A DNA stretch of 64,000 nt from Pseudomonas sp. Irchel s3h14 (GTDB taxonomy: Bacteria; Pseudomonadota; Gammaproteobacteria; Pseudomonadales; Pseudomonadaceae), in assembly GCF_900187425.1 (NCBI RefSeq), contig NZ_FYDJ01000006.1:124001-188000 (forward strand). The letters are read 5' to 3'. The translations under genes and the position numbers were made by a program. Below, one piece after another: positions 27,202 through 35,746 of the stretch (positions are counted from its first letter, which is position 1; each line of letters starts with the position of its first letter). The notes below the pieces were generated by a model, which saw nothing but the letters and a program-made list of their open reading frames with translations, did no database searches and was not told the DNA's origin.

Positions 27202-27264
27202 GCAACACCTCGGATCTTTTTTATTCTTGTGATTTTCTGCAGCAGGGACCGCGGCGCGGCCAAT

Positions 27265-27306
27265 CGCGGGCAAGCCTTGCTCCTACAGGAGCGAGGCTTG
27301 CCCGCG
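27265..27306. repeat. Compact REP pair inside the purine operon
   Basis: CGCGGGCAAGCCTTGCTCCT and its near-complement abut almost directly, forming one long hairpin between puuD and the permease gene. It could moderate read-through within the operon. Confidence 0.85.
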
Positions 27307-27320
27307 AAGCTTTTCAACGA

Positions 27321-28622
27321 TTAATTGGTTGGAGCTCCTTGAACAATCCAGGCACCGATCAGGTCACGTTCCTGCTGGGTCATCTGGGTGATGTTGCCCA
27401 GTGGCATGATCTGGCTGGTGACGGCTTGAGCCTGGATGCGTGCCGCGTTCTGGCGGATCTGCTCGGGGGTATCGAGCATCACGCCGGCCGGTGCAGCACT
27501 GAACAGCGGGCTGGTCGGTTTGGCCGAATGGCAGACCGTGCAACGCTCCTGAATCACGCTGTGAACCTTGTCGAAACCGGGGCCGGCGTTGGACGCCTGA
27601 GCCGGTGCAGCGGCAGGTGCAGCAGGTTTCGCCGCTTCAGGTTTGGCACCACCACCGAGAGCAGTCTCCGGCAACGGCTGGTACTCGATGGTGCCAGGCG
27701 CCTTGGCTACTTCAGGAGCGCTGGGCATCTGCGCCGGGCCAGTCACGTAAGCCAGGCAGATCATGCCGACTGCCGCAACGGGCAAGGTCCAGGCAAATTT
27801 GTGGCTGTCGTGACGGGTGTTGAAGTAGTGACGCACCAACACCGCCAGCACCGCGATTCCGGCCAGGATCAGCCAGTTGTATTGGCTGCCGTAGGTGCTC
27901 GGAAAGTGGTTGCTGATCATTATGAACAGCACCGGCAAGGTGAAGTAGTTGTTGTGACGCGAACGCAGCAAGCCTTTGGCCGGCAGCGCCGGATCCGGCG
28001 TGCGGTTTTCGGCAATCGCGGCAACCAGTGCGCGCTGCGCCGGCATGATGATGCGGAACACGTTGCCGACCATGATGGTGCCGATAATCGCGCCGACGTG
28101 CAGGTACGCACCACGACCGCTGAACACTTTGCTGAAGCCGTAAGCGGCGCCAATGATCAGCACAAACAGGATGAAGCCGAGCAGGGCAGGGCGTTTGCCC
28201 AAGGCCGAGTCGCAGAGGAAGGAGTAGACGAACCAGCCGACGAACAACGAGGCAATGCCCAGTGCGACCCCTTCAGGGCCGGTCAGGCTGCTGCCCGGTG
28301 CCAGCAGGTACAGCGTCGGATTGGAGTAGAACACCACGCACAGCAGCGCGATCCCCGACAGCCAGGTGAAGTAGGCTTCCCATTTGAACCAGTGCAGGTT
28401 GTCCGGCATGGTCGGTGGAGCCAGTTTGTATTTTTCCAGGTGATAGATACCGCCGCCGTGGATCGCCCACAAATCGCCCGCCAGACCACTTTTCGGGTTG
28501 ACCCGATTGAGGTTGTTTTCCAGCCAGACGAAATAGAACGACGCACCGATCCAGGCCACGCCAGTAATCATGTGAACCCAGCGCACGCTCAGGTTCAGCC
28601 ATTCCAACAGATGTGCTTCCAC
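27321..28622 (-). CDS. puuD: Membrane-bound urate hydroxylase PuuD with C-terminal cytochrome c
   Basis: Oxidises urate to 5-hydroxyisourate at the inner membrane, passing electrons through a haem c domain. The 433-aa protein has about eight membrane helices in its N-terminal two thirds (WVHMITGVAWIGASFYFVWLE...). An Ala/Pro-rich linker (about 315-345) leads to a cytochrome c domain with CTVCH at 361-365 and a likely axial methionine in MPLGN near 406. This domain order is diagnostic for PuuD. It is followed by the permease gene and preceded by allA 50 bases away. Confidence 0.95.
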   Translation of the reverse strand: MEAHLLEWLNLSVRWVHMITGVAWIGASFYFVWLENNLNRVNPKSGLAGDLWAIHGGGIYHLEKYKLAPPTMPDNLHWFKWEAYFTWLSGIALLCVVFYSNPTLYLLAPGSSLTGPEGVALGIASLFVGWFVYSFLCDSALGKRPALLGFILFVLIIGAAYGFSKVFSGRGAYLHVGAIIGTIMVGNVFRIIMPAQRALVAAIAENRTPDPALPAKGLLRSRHNNYFTLPVLFIMISNHFPSTYGSQYNWLILAGIAVLAVLVRHYFNTRHDSHKFAWTLPVAAVGMICLAYVTGPAQMPSAPEVAKAPGTIEYQPLPETALGGGAKPEAAKPAAPAAAPAQASNAGPGFDKVHSVIQERCTVCHSAKPTSPLFSAAPAGVMLDTPEQIRQNAARIQAQAVTSQIMPLGNITQMTQQERDLIGAWIVQGAPTN

Positions 28623-28672
28623 AGTCTTTACCTCTCGCCTGTCACTCTGTTGTCGAGTGATCAGACCTTCTC

Positions 28673-29176
28673 TTATTGGTGGGGGGCGAGGATCAAACGC
28701 TCATCCTCTTTGAAAAAATGCTCATCGCAGTTGTTGCCTGTGCCACTGCGATCAACCACCAGGAAGTCATCCCGCTTTTCGATCGTCAGCACCGGATGGT
28801 GCCAAACGCCGCGATGGTAATTAATGCCCTGCCTGCCGTTGGTGACGAAGGCGCGGACCAAGCCTGATACAGGTTCATCGCCAAGTGGCGCGACCACGAT
28901 CAGAAAGGGGTTGCCGAGCAGCGGAATGAAAGCCTGGCTGCCCAGCGGGTGACGCTCCAGCATGCTGACGGTCAGCGGCATGTCCTGCGCGTCGGCGCGG
29001 AAGATGCTGATGATCGCGTTGTCCTCTGGCTTGGCGGTTTCCACCGTCGCCAGTTTATGGAAGCGCATGGTCGAACCGTTGTTGATCATGAAGTGATCGC
29101 TGCCGTCGGTTTCGATTACGTCACCGAAAGGGGCGAAGGCTTCTTTGGTCAGCGGTTCAATCGTCAATGTGCGCAT
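28673..29176 (-). CDS. allA: Ureidoglycolate lyase
   Basis: Cleaves ureidoglycolate to glyoxylate and urea, the last step of allantoin use here. The 167-aa product fits the AllA family length, with EPLTKEAFAPFGDVIE at the start, and SMLERHPLGSQAFIPL and RGVWHHPVLTIEKRDDFLVVDRSG, which contain the cupin-like metal and substrate residues. The open frame extends through a repeat element upstream; the ATG at 29176 is the correct start because earlier codons are repeat DNA. It lies between alc and puuD. Confidence 0.95.
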   Translation of the reverse strand: MRTLTIEPLTKEAFAPFGDVIETDGSDHFMINNGSTMRFHKLATVETAKPEDNAIISIFRADAQDMPLTVSMLERHPLGSQAFIPLLGNPFLIVVAPLGDEPVSGLVRAFVTNGRQGINYHRGVWHHPVLTIEKRDDFLVVDRSGTGNNCDEHFFKEDERLILAPHQ

Positions 29177-29202
29177 GCTGGTCTTCTTAATCTTTTGAAT
29201 TT

Positions 29203-29306
29203 GATCGTTCCCATGCTCTGCGTGGGAACGCCTCCATGGACGCTCCGCGTCCACTGTGACGCGGAGCGTCACGGTATGCATTCCCACGCGGAGCGTGGGA
29301 ACGATC
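29203..29306. repeat. Inverted repeat of the GATCGTTCCCACGCTCTGCG family
   Basis: Outer arms GATCGTTCCCA..GTGGGAACGATC and inner arms around GACGCTCCGCGTC form a nested palindrome between alc and allA. Related copies are at 42955-43065 and 54305-54416. Confidence 0.88.
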
Positions 29307-29315
29307 ATCGCAATT

Positions 29316-30311
29316 TTATTTAGCGACTTTGCCCAAAACGCGCAGGCGACTCACACCACCATCAGGGAACACGTTCAGGCGGATGTGGGTGATCGGGCCC
29401 AGCGCCTTGATCTGCTCGGCGAAGGTGTGTTCGGCGTGCATTTCCAGTTTCTGCGCCGGCAGCAATTCGCGCCAGAACAGCGATTGGGTTTCGATCTGGC
29501 TGTCGGTGCCGCCCTTCACGAAAGCGCCCTGGATCGAGCACGTGTCCGGGTAGTTGCCCTTGAAGTGCAGGGTGTCGACGATGACTTTCTCGATCTCGCC
29601 GGCATGACCCAGCGCGACGATGACCCAGTCATTGCCTGGCGTGCGACGACGTGCGGTTTCCCAGCCGTCGCCCATGTTGATGCCACGGCCCGGGTTGAGG
29701 ATGTTGCTCATGCGACCGAAGTGTTCGTCGGAGCAGGCGAGGGCGCGGCCACCGTTCAGAGCTGCTGCCAAATCAACTTGCTCGTTGTCGCCGACAGCGG
29801 ACCAGTCGCGGAAAGGAACACCGTAAACACGCAGACGGGCCACGCCACCATCCGGGTAGATGTTGAAGCGCAGGTGGCTGAACGCTTGGTCGTTGTTGAT
29901 TTCGTGGAAGTGGTGGCTGTTGCCTTGCAGCTCGACGGCGGACAGCACTTCAGTCCACTGGGTGTTGTCGTCTGGCTCGCCCGAGGCCAGGAAGCACGCT
30001 TCCAGGGAGGCCGACGGCGGGAAGTTGCCGGTGAAGAATGAAGTGTCGATGTCCACGCCTTTGATCGAACCCGGTACGCCCAGGCGGATCACGGCGCTGT
30101 CGTAGCCTTCGAAGCGCTTGCGGCGCGACTCCCAGCCGTCCATCCACTTGCCGTTGTCATCGAACACGCCCTCCTTCCACACAGCCGGGGTCGGCTGGAA
30201 CAGGCGGTTGGCATCAGCGAACCAGTCATCGGTGACCGAGATGATTTTGGTGCCCAGGCGGGCGTCGGCCAGGTTGACGAACTTCTCGAAAGGTACGGCG
30301 TAAGCTTTCAT
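29316..30311 (-). CDS. alc: Allantoicase
   Basis: Hydrolyses allantoate to ureidoglycolate and urea. The 331-aa protein consists of two similar jelly-roll repeats, typical of the family. The first contains [46 protein letters not shown] and [16 protein letters not shown]. The second contains [45 protein letters not shown] and [16 protein letters not shown]. The start is the ATG at 30311. uraD lies upstream by 86 bases and allA downstream, across a repeat element. Confidence 0.96.
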   Translation of the reverse strand: MKAYAVPFEKFVNLADARLGTKIISVTDDWFADANRLFQPTPAVWKEGVFDDNGKWMDGWESRRKRFEGYDSAVIRLGVPGSIKGVDIDTSFFTGNFPPSASLEACFLASGEPDDNTQWTEVLSAVELQGNSHHFHEINNDQAFSHLRFNIYPDGGVARLRVYGVPFRDWSAVGDNEQVDLAAALNGGRALACSDEHFGRMSNILNPGRGINMGDGWETARRRTPGNDWVIVALGHAGEIEKVIVDTLHFKGNYPDTCSIQGAFVKGGTDSQIETQSLFWRELLPAQKLEMHAEHTFAEQIKALGPITHIRLNVFPDGGVSRLRVLGKVAK

Positions 30312-30397
30312 TCTTCTTGTCTGCCTTTAAATAAGTGGCTTGGGATGCTTGCAGTGCCCTGGGTGTCTTCGCGTTTTAAACACTCGGGCAAGGCTCG

Positions 30398-30913
30398 CTA
30401 TAGGGTCAGTAATCGGAACAACGCAATCTTGTTGATCTCCGCCAGCGCGCACTTGAACTCGGTGTCTTCCGGGTTGTGAATGCGCGTTTCGAACGCCGCG
30501 AGGATCTGATGCCGGTTGCTGCCTTTTACCGCCATGATGAAGGGAAACTTGAACTTGGCTTTGTAGGCGTCGTTCAGCTCGGTGAAGCGTTGAAACTCTT
30601 CGGCCGTGCATTGGTGAATACCCGCGCCAGACTGTTCTTCAGTGCTGGCTGCGGTAAGTTGGCCCTGGACGGCGGCTTTGCCGGCCAGGTCCGGGTGAGC
30701 GTTGATCAGTGCCAATTGGCCTTCGTGATCGGCGCTCAACAGGATGTCGCTCATGCGCTGGTGCAGGGTTTCAATCTCGTCGATCGAAGCGTCCTGGCCC
30801 AGGTCGAAGGCCTTTTCGGCCACCCATGGCGAATGTTCATAAATGTCGGCGAAAGCGGCGACAAACGCGTCGCGGCTCAGGGTCGAGGGCTTCAGGGTTT
30901 GGAACTGGCTCAT
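30398..30913 (-). CDS. uraD: OHCU decarboxylase (allantoin-forming)
   Basis: Decarboxylates 2-oxo-4-hydroxy-4-carboxy-5-ureidoimidazoline to (S)-allantoin. The 171-aa protein has family motifs: FVAAFADIYEHSPWVAEKAF near the start, NAHPDLAGK, and FTELNDAYKAKFKFPFIMAVKGSNRHQILAAFETR. The start ATG overlaps the puuE stop (ATGA), so the two are translationally coupled. The open frame extends further upstream into puuE, but the 30913 start gives the standard N-terminus. Confidence 0.95.
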   Translation of the reverse strand: MSQFQTLKPSTLSRDAFVAAFADIYEHSPWVAEKAFDLGQDASIDEIETLHQRMSDILLSADHEGQLALINAHPDLAGKAAVQGQLTAASTEEQSGAGIHQCTAEEFQRFTELNDAYKAKFKFPFIMAVKGSNRHQILAAFETRIHNPEDTEFKCALAEINKIALFRLLTL

Positions 30914-31836
30914 TTCGCGGCCCCTTGATACGGATGGGTTTCGTGCCAGTGGCGAGCGATGTCGACGCGACGGCTGAACCACACCTGTTCATGACTTTTA
31001 GCGTATTCGATAAAGCGCTTGAGCGAGGCCAGACGCGCCGGACGGCCAATCAGACGGCAGTGCAGGCCGATCGACAGCATCTTCGGCGCTTCGGCGCCTT
31101 CGGCATACAGCACGTCGAAGGCGTCTTTGAGGTATTCAAAGAAATCGTCGCCCTTGTTGAAACCCTGGACCTGGGTGAAGCGCATGTCATTGGTGTCCAG
31201 CGTGTACGGAATCACCAGGTGCGGTTTGCCGGTCGGGTTGTTCGGTTCCCAGTAGGGCAGGTCGTCGTCGTAGGTGTCGCAGTCGTAGAGGAAGCCGCCT
31301 TCTTCCATCACCAGTCGGCGAGTGTTCGGGCCGGTGCGGCCGGTGTACCAGCCCAGTGGGCGCTCGCCGGTGATTTCGGTGAGGACGCGGATCGCTTCGA
31401 GCATGTGCTCGCGTTCCTGCGCTTCGTCCATGTACTGATAGTCAATCCAGCGATAGCCGTGGCTGCAGATCTCGTGGCCGGCATCGACCATCGCGCGGAT
31501 CACGTCCGGGTGACGCTGGGCGGCCATGGCCACGGCGAAGATGGTCAGCGGGATGTCGAATTCCTTGAACAGTTTCAGAACCCGCCAGACGCCGGCGCGG
31601 CTGCCATACTCGTAAAGGGATTCCATGCTCATGTTGCGCGCGCCTTGCAGCGGCTGCGCCGAGACCATTTCCGAGAGGAAGGCTTCAGATTCTTTATCGC
31701 CGTGCAGGATATTGCGCTCGCCGCCTTCTTCGTAATTGAGCACGAAGGACAAGGCGATGCGGGCATTGCCCGGCCAGTGTGGGTGAGGAGGGTTACTGCC
31801 GTAACCGATCAGGTCGCGTGGGTAGTCAGCGCTCAC
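30910..31836 (-). CDS. puuE: Cofactor-independent allantoinase PuuE
   Basis: Hydrolyses allantoin to allantoate without a metal, using a polysaccharide-deacetylase-like fold. The 308-aa product begins MSADYPRDLIGYGSNPPHPHWPGNARIALSFVLNYEEGGE and contains EICSHGYRWIDYQ and GWYTGRTGPNTRRLVMEEGGFLYDCDTYDDDLPYW, conserved in PuuE. It is the first gene of the operon that continues uraD-alc-allA-puuD-permease. It is divergent from uraH, with a 431-base shared control region that holds TTGTATACAA-type palindromes. Confidence 0.95.
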   Translation of the reverse strand: MSADYPRDLIGYGSNPPHPHWPGNARIALSFVLNYEEGGERNILHGDKESEAFLSEMVSAQPLQGARNMSMESLYEYGSRAGVWRVLKLFKEFDIPLTIFAVAMAAQRHPDVIRAMVDAGHEICSHGYRWIDYQYMDEAQEREHMLEAIRVLTEITGERPLGWYTGRTGPNTRRLVMEEGGFLYDCDTYDDDLPYWEPNNPTGKPHLVIPYTLDTNDMRFTQVQGFNKGDDFFEYLKDAFDVLYAEGAEAPKMLSIGLHCRLIGRPARLASLKRFIEYAKSHEQVWFSRRVDIARHWHETHPYQGAAK

Positions 31837-32267
31837 TGCAGTCTTCCTTCTTATTCGTTCGACTTATTCAAGGTCAGGTTTGTGTGGCGGCCTGCAGTGT
31901 GATGACAGGCTGGCGTCACAGCGATGGGCTGATTGTATACAACTTTATGTCCACTTTGTAAGCCTGTTTTTTTGCATTTTTCAAAACTGTCATCTTCACA
32001 TGTTATTGCAAGAAACCTGCCTGACTGGTCAGCTAATGGATGGAAGGTCCTCTGATCCTATGGCTCAGTGGCAGATTCGCCGGGAATCCCTGAATGACGG
32101 GTATAGCGGTAAATATGTTGTTTTTATTGTGTACAATTTTTCTGAAAAGTGTCTTAATCAGTCGCTCGCCGCAGCTTTTCGTGCTCCGAATCGGTGCGGT
32201 CTCCTTTTCAACTGACTTCGGGAGGCGCGAGGTCTGACTGCTCCATGCAGGCAGGCGCGCAGAATCA
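31837..32267. promoter_or_regulatory. Divergent control region of puuE and uraH
   Basis: A gene-free region holding two near-identical 10-base palindromes, TTGTATACAA (31933-31942, puuE side) and TTGTGTACAA (32127-32136, uraH side). These fit the FadR-subfamily GntR consensus TNGT-N(0-3)-ACNA. A separate CTGACTGGTCAG palindrome is at 32021-32032. The same TTGTATACAA occurs upstream of the AzgA-type permease. A GntR-type purine regulator is inferred; no such gene is in the window. Confidence 0.7.
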
Positions 32268-32621
32268 ATGGGACGTTTGACTACACACGTTTTGGACGCT
32301 GCACACGGTTGCCCGGGCAGCTCGATCAAGGTCGAGTTGTACCGCGTTGAAGGTTCGCAGCTGGAATTGGTCGCCACTGCGATAACCAACAGCGATGGTC
32401 GGGTCGATGCACCGCTGCTGCAAGGTGATGACTACCGTTCAGGGGTCTATCAGGTTCAGTTTCATGCGGGCGATTACTACCGCGCCCGTGGCGTTCAGCT
32501 GCCAGAACCCGCGTTCCTGGATGTGGTGGTGCTGCGGTTTGGCATCTCTGCAGAGCAGGACCACTACCACGTGCCATTGCTGATTTCGCCGTACAGCTAT
32601 TCGACCTACAGAGGAAGCTAG
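32268..32621 (+). CDS. uraH: 5-hydroxyisourate hydrolase
   Basis: Transthyretin-like enzyme that hydrolyses 5-hydroxyisourate, the PuuD product, to OHCU. The 117-aa length is normal, with the N-terminal LTTHVLDAAHGCPGSSIKVELYR (active-site His) and the C-terminal signature YRGS, which separates the enzyme from transthyretin. HYHVPLLISPYSYSTYRGS contains the second conserved His. It is monocistronic, divergent from puuE, and ends in a clear terminator. Confidence 0.96.
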   Translation: MGRLTTHVLDAAHGCPGSSIKVELYRVEGSQLELVATAITNSDGRVDAPLLQGDDYRSGVYQVQFHAGDYYRARGVQLPEPAFLDVVVLRFGISAEQDHYHVPLLISPYSYSTYRGS

Positions 32622-32666
32622 GACTTTCCCCCCAGAATCCTGCGCAAATAGCTTCTTTGGTCTTTC

Positions 32667-32693
32667 GCCCGCTCACACTGCGGGCTTTTTTTT
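32667..32693 (+). terminator. Rho-independent terminator of uraH
   Basis: GCCCGC, seven-base loop, GCGGGC and a nine-base T-run, 46 bases after the stop. Confidence 0.92.
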
Positions 32694-32724
32694 GCCTGCT
32701 GGGAAAGGTGTCGCTTGTGCTGAC

Positions 32725-32819
32725 GCCATCGCGAGCAAGCTTTGCTCCTACAGGTTTGGTGTCGTTCCCCAGCTATGTGAACGACACCAAACCTGTAGGA
32801 GCAAAGCTTGCTCGCGATG
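32725..32819. repeat. REPIN
   Basis: Inverted REP units CATCGCGAGCAAGCTTTGCTCC and complement with internal TTTGGTGTCGTTC / GAACGACACCAAA arms. Confidence 0.9.
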
Positions 32820-32829
32820 CTTTTGCTCT

Positions 32830-33456
32830 TTAGCGGCTCAACAGAGACGCAGCACCGGCACCACTGAACAACCCCGCACTCACCCGGTTAAACCAGTTCT
32901 GCCCCTTGCCGCTGCGCAGGTACCGCGCCGCACCATGAGCACCCAGCCCATAAGCCAACTTGCACAGCAAATCCAGCACGGTCCAGGTGGCAATCATCAC
33001 CAGCAACTGCGGCAGAAACGGTTGCTCGGCACTGAGGAACTGCGGCAGGAACGCAGCGAAGAACAAAATGTCTTTCGGGTTGCTGGCGCCCAACATGAAC
33101 GCGCGCCCGAACAGTGCGCGAAAGCGTGGAACCGGCGCAGCCTGGGGCACTTCAGCGCCGTGGGAGGGCAGCCGCGATTGCTGCCAGCTCTGCCAGGCCA
33201 GGTAGAACAGGTACAGCGCCCCGACGATCTTCAGCGCGCTGAACAACTGTTCCGACGCCAGCAGCAAGGCGCCCAAACCCAGCGCCGACGCACTGAGCAA
33301 GCAGATCGACGCAATCACACCACCCAGAAACGCCGGGTAAGAACGACGCAAACCGTAATTCAGACTGTTGCTGATCATCAGCAAAGACAGTGGCCCCGGG
33401 ATCAGGATTACCACCAGCGCAGCGCCGCTGAACAGCAGCCAGGTTTCCAGACTCAT
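32830..33456 (-). CDS. LysE/RhtB-family amino-acid exporter
   Basis: Inner-membrane efflux protein of the LysE superfamily. The 208-aa product has about six hydrophobic helices and the family N-terminus LFSGAALVVILIPGPLSLLMISNSLNYG, including the conserved PGP. GRAFMLGASNPKDILFFAAFLPQFL in the middle is the second hallmark. The ATG at 33456 has a strong GGAGGA site; an upstream ATG (33486) lacks one. Exported substrate unknown; homoserine/threonine-type amino acids are common. Not obviously part of the purine system. Confidence 0.87.
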   Translation of the reverse strand: MSLETWLLFSGAALVVILIPGPLSLLMISNSLNYGLRRSYPAFLGGVIASICLLSASALGLGALLLASEQLFSALKIVGALYLFYLAWQSWQQSRLPSHGAEVPQAAPVPRFRALFGRAFMLGASNPKDILFFAAFLPQFLSAEQPFLPQLLVMIATWTVLDLLCKLAYGLGAHGAARYLRSGKGQNWFNRVSAGLFSGAGAASLLSR

Positions 33457-33477
33457 CACTTTCCTCCATTTGCACAA

Positions 33478-33506
33478 AAGCCTCACCCGACGGGGTGAGG
33501 CTGTTT
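33478..33506. terminator. Hairpin terminator downstream of the AzgA permease gene
   Basis: GCCTCACCC / GGGGTGAGGC hairpin with T-rich sequence on both sides. On the minus strand it lies about 30 bases after the permease stop. Confidence 0.85.
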
Positions 33507-33535
33507 TGAAACACTGCTTTTGAAGCGTAAACGGT

Positions 33536-34885
33536 TTACAAGAAAATGAACTTGGCGATGAAGATCGCGCAGAGCACCCACAGACTGATGGAAATTTCCT
33601 TGTACTTACCGGTGCCGGCCTTCATTACCACGTAAGTGATAAAGCCCAGCGCAATGCCGTCGGCGACCGAGAAGGTCAGGGGCATCATGATCGCGGTAAC
33701 GATCGCCGGAATGCTGTCGGTCGCTTCGTCCCATTCGATGTGCGCCATACCGCCCATCATCAGCATCGCCACATAAATCAGCGCACCGGCGGTTGCGTAA
33801 GCGGGGATCATGCCAGCCAGCGGTGCGAAAAACATTGCGGCAATAAATAGCACACCTACGGTCACAGCGGTAAGACCAGTCCGACCACCAGCGGCTACAC
33901 CCGCAGCACTTTCTACATAGCTGGTAACCGGCGGAACGCCGACCACCGCACCGAATACGCTGGACGCACTGTCAGCTTTCAAGGCGCGGGAGAGGTTTTC
34001 GATCTTGCCGTCGGCGTTCACCAGGCCGGCGCGCTGGGCGACGCCCATCAAGGTGCCGGCAGTGTCGAACATGTGCACGAAGAGGAAGGCCAGCACCACG
34101 CTGATCATGCTGACGTTGAATACGCCGGCGACGTCCATGGCCATCCAGGTCGGGGCCAGGCTCGGTGGAGCTGACATGATGCCCTCGTAGTGCACCAGGC
34201 CCAGGCCCCAACCGGCGAGAGTCACGGTGATGATGCTGATGAGAATCGCGCCGAACACTTTGTGGTAGCTGAGCACGGCAATCATCAGGAAGCAGATGGC
34301 AGCCAGCAGCGGGCCAGGTTCGCGCAGGGAGCCGAGCTTGATCAGGGTGGCCGGGCTGTCGACCACGATGCCCGCGGTTTTCAAGCCTATCAGCCCCAAA
34401 AACAGGCCCACACCGGCGCCCATGGCAAAGCGCAAACTGACCGGGATGCTATTGAGCAGCCATTCGCGGATCCGCGAAAAGGTCAGGAACATGAACAACA
34501 CACCGGACACGAACACCGCGCCAAGGGCGGTTTCCCAGTTGTAGCCCATGGTGCCGACCACGGTGTAAGTGAAGAAGGCGTTCAGGCCCATGCCCGGCGC
34601 AAGGCCGACCGGCCAGTTGGCGTAGAGCCCCATCAACAGGCAACCCAGCGCGGCGGCGATGCAGGTGGCGACGAACGCGGCACCGTGATCGATCCCGGCG
34701 TCGGCCATGATGTTGGGGTTGACGAAGATGATGTAGGCCATGGTGATGAAGGTTGTCAGACCGGCAATCAACTCGGTCTTCACCGTGGTGCCATGCAAGC
34801 TGAGTTTGAAGATGCGCTCCAGCCAGCCATTGCGTAATGGCGGCGAGAGTTCCAGCGTCGGGGCTTCGGATTTGCGGCTTTCCAC
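33536..34885 (-). CDS. AzgA/PbuG-type purine (adenine/guanine/hypoxanthine) permease
   Basis: Inner-membrane proton symporter for purine bases. The 449-aa protein has about 12 helices and the AzgA-family motifs ELIAGLTTFITMAYIIFVNPNIM, GLAPGMGLNAFFTYTVVGTMG, FLFVHMFDTAGTLMGVAQRAG and PPVTSYVESAAGVAAGGRTGLTAV. Length and the GMGLNA motif distinguish it from the NCS2 urate permease at 25.8 kb. The upstream region has a perfect TTTGTATACAAA palindrome shared with the puuE/uraH control region, so it probably belongs to the same regulon. Adenine versus guanine/hypoxanthine preference cannot be read. Confidence 0.9.
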   Translation of the reverse strand: MESRKSEAPTLELSPPLRNGWLERIFKLSLHGTTVKTELIAGLTTFITMAYIIFVNPNIMADAGIDHGAAFVATCIAAALGCLLMGLYANWPVGLAPGMGLNAFFTYTVVGTMGYNWETALGAVFVSGVLFMFLTFSRIREWLLNSIPVSLRFAMGAGVGLFLGLIGLKTAGIVVDSPATLIKLGSLREPGPLLAAICFLMIAVLSYHKVFGAILISIITVTLAGWGLGLVHYEGIMSAPPSLAPTWMAMDVAGVFNVSMISVVLAFLFVHMFDTAGTLMGVAQRAGLVNADGKIENLSRALKADSASSVFGAVVGVPPVTSYVESAAGVAAGGRTGLTAVTVGVLFIAAMFFAPLAGMIPAYATAGALIYVAMLMMGGMAHIEWDEATDSIPAIVTAIMMPLTFSVADGIALGFITYVVMKAGTGKYKEISISLWVLCAIFIAKFIFL

Positions 34886-34972
34886 AGCGAATACTCCTCA
34901 AGAGTTTTATTGTTATTTCCAGGGCCGGACCCATGAGGGTGGCAGCGACCCTTTGAGGTACTTGCGAATTTG

Positions 34973-35060
34973 TTGACCGCTTGGTCAGGAACTCGCACGA
35001 AGTGGATTATGCTTTTGTATACAAATAAAGCAAATAATGTTTTTGATTTTGTAGACGAAA
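34973..35060. promoter_or_regulatory. Control region of the AzgA-type permease
   Basis: The 34886-35218 gap has no gene. TTGTATACAA at 35015-35024 (extendable to TTTGTATACAAA) matches the puuE/uraH palindromes. TGACC-N4-GGTCA lies at 34974-34987, and a degenerate TTGTAGACGA at about 35050-35059. An AT-rich stretch at 35020-35060 would hold the promoter. Confidence 0.65.
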
Positions 35061-35097
35061 AGTTTGGCAATAGGGATATATCGCCTGTTCTGGCCCC

Positions 35098-35180
35098 TTC
35101 GCGAGCAAGCCCGCTCCCACAGGTGATCGGGTTCCTTCAGAGGAATGCGGTCGAGTGTGGGAGCGGGCTTGCTCGCGAAG
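35098..35180. repeat. REPIN of the GCTCCCACA subtype
   Basis: Inverted units CTTCGCGAGCAAGCCCGCTC and complement, between the permease and MarR genes. The same subtype recurs at 61561-61643. Confidence 0.9.
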
Positions 35181-35218
35181 AGGCCAGATCGGCCACTACA
35201 AATCCACCAAGGAAAAAC

Positions 35219-35665
35219 TCAATCAGCAGCCATCTGACTTTTGCCTAGCGCCAGATTCACCGCCAGCCACCCATTCACCGCCGTCTCCCCAGTCTCGGCA
35301 AACACCCGCTCCAGCAATTTCACCTGCTCACGCCGTAACGACTGCTCAAACCGCGCACCATCGTCGGTCAGCTCCAGCAACCGCTTACGCTTGTCGGTCT
35401 GGGACGCGACACTGTTCACCAGATGCATTTCCACCAATTGACGCAGCGGAATGTTCAGCGCCTGCTTCGTCACCCCGAGCAATGCCAGCAACTCCTTGAC
35501 GCTCAAGTTCGGGTAGCGCGCGATGAAAAACACAATGCGTTGATGCACCCGGCTCAAACCGCGCCGCTCGAGCATTTCGTCGGCCTTCGCAGTGAACGCC
35601 TGGTAACCGAAGAAAAACGCTTCCATCGCTTGTTGCTGAGTCGCGGGGTTTTTAAGGTCAAGCAT
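35219..35665 (-). CDS. MarR-family transcriptional regulator
   Basis: The 148-aa protein has the MarR winged-helix core: GLSRVHQRIVFFIARYPNLSVKELLALLGVTKQALNIPLRQLVEMHLVNSVASQTDKRKRLLELTDDG. It is divergent from the aminotransferase gene with 81 bases between the starts. A perfect GTCAA-N5-TTGAC palindrome in that gap (35699-35713) is a plausible binding site for autoregulation and control of the neighbour. Ligand unknown. Confidence 0.86.
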   Translation of the reverse strand: MLDLKNPATQQQAMEAFFFGYQAFTAKADEMLERRGLSRVHQRIVFFIARYPNLSVKELLALLGVTKQALNIPLRQLVEMHLVNSVASQTDKRKRLLELTDDGARFEQSLRREQVKLLERVFAETGETAVNGWLAVNLALGKSQMAAD

Positions 35666-35698
35666 ATTGACGTATCCGTTCGGTCTGTCGTAATTTCG

Positions 35699-35713
35699 GT
35701 CAACCAGTTTGAC
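35699..35713. promoter_or_regulatory. Candidate MarR operator
   Basis: GTCAA-CCAGT-TTGAC inverted repeat between the divergent MarR and aminotransferase genes; the role is inferred from position. Confidence 0.5.
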
Positions 35714-35746
35714 TCATTTTCCTCAGACCTCGCTACCGGTGACCCC

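Noticed and set aside
27165..28820. 551-codon plus-strand frame opposite puuD
   Set aside because: PuuD, with its membrane helices and CTVCH haem site, is the real gene; the plus frame lacks domains and spans a REP element.
32725..32819. REPIN hairpins as rho-independent terminators
   Set aside because: No T-run follows the stems; true terminators with T-runs are annotated separately, including one 30 bases before this REPIN.
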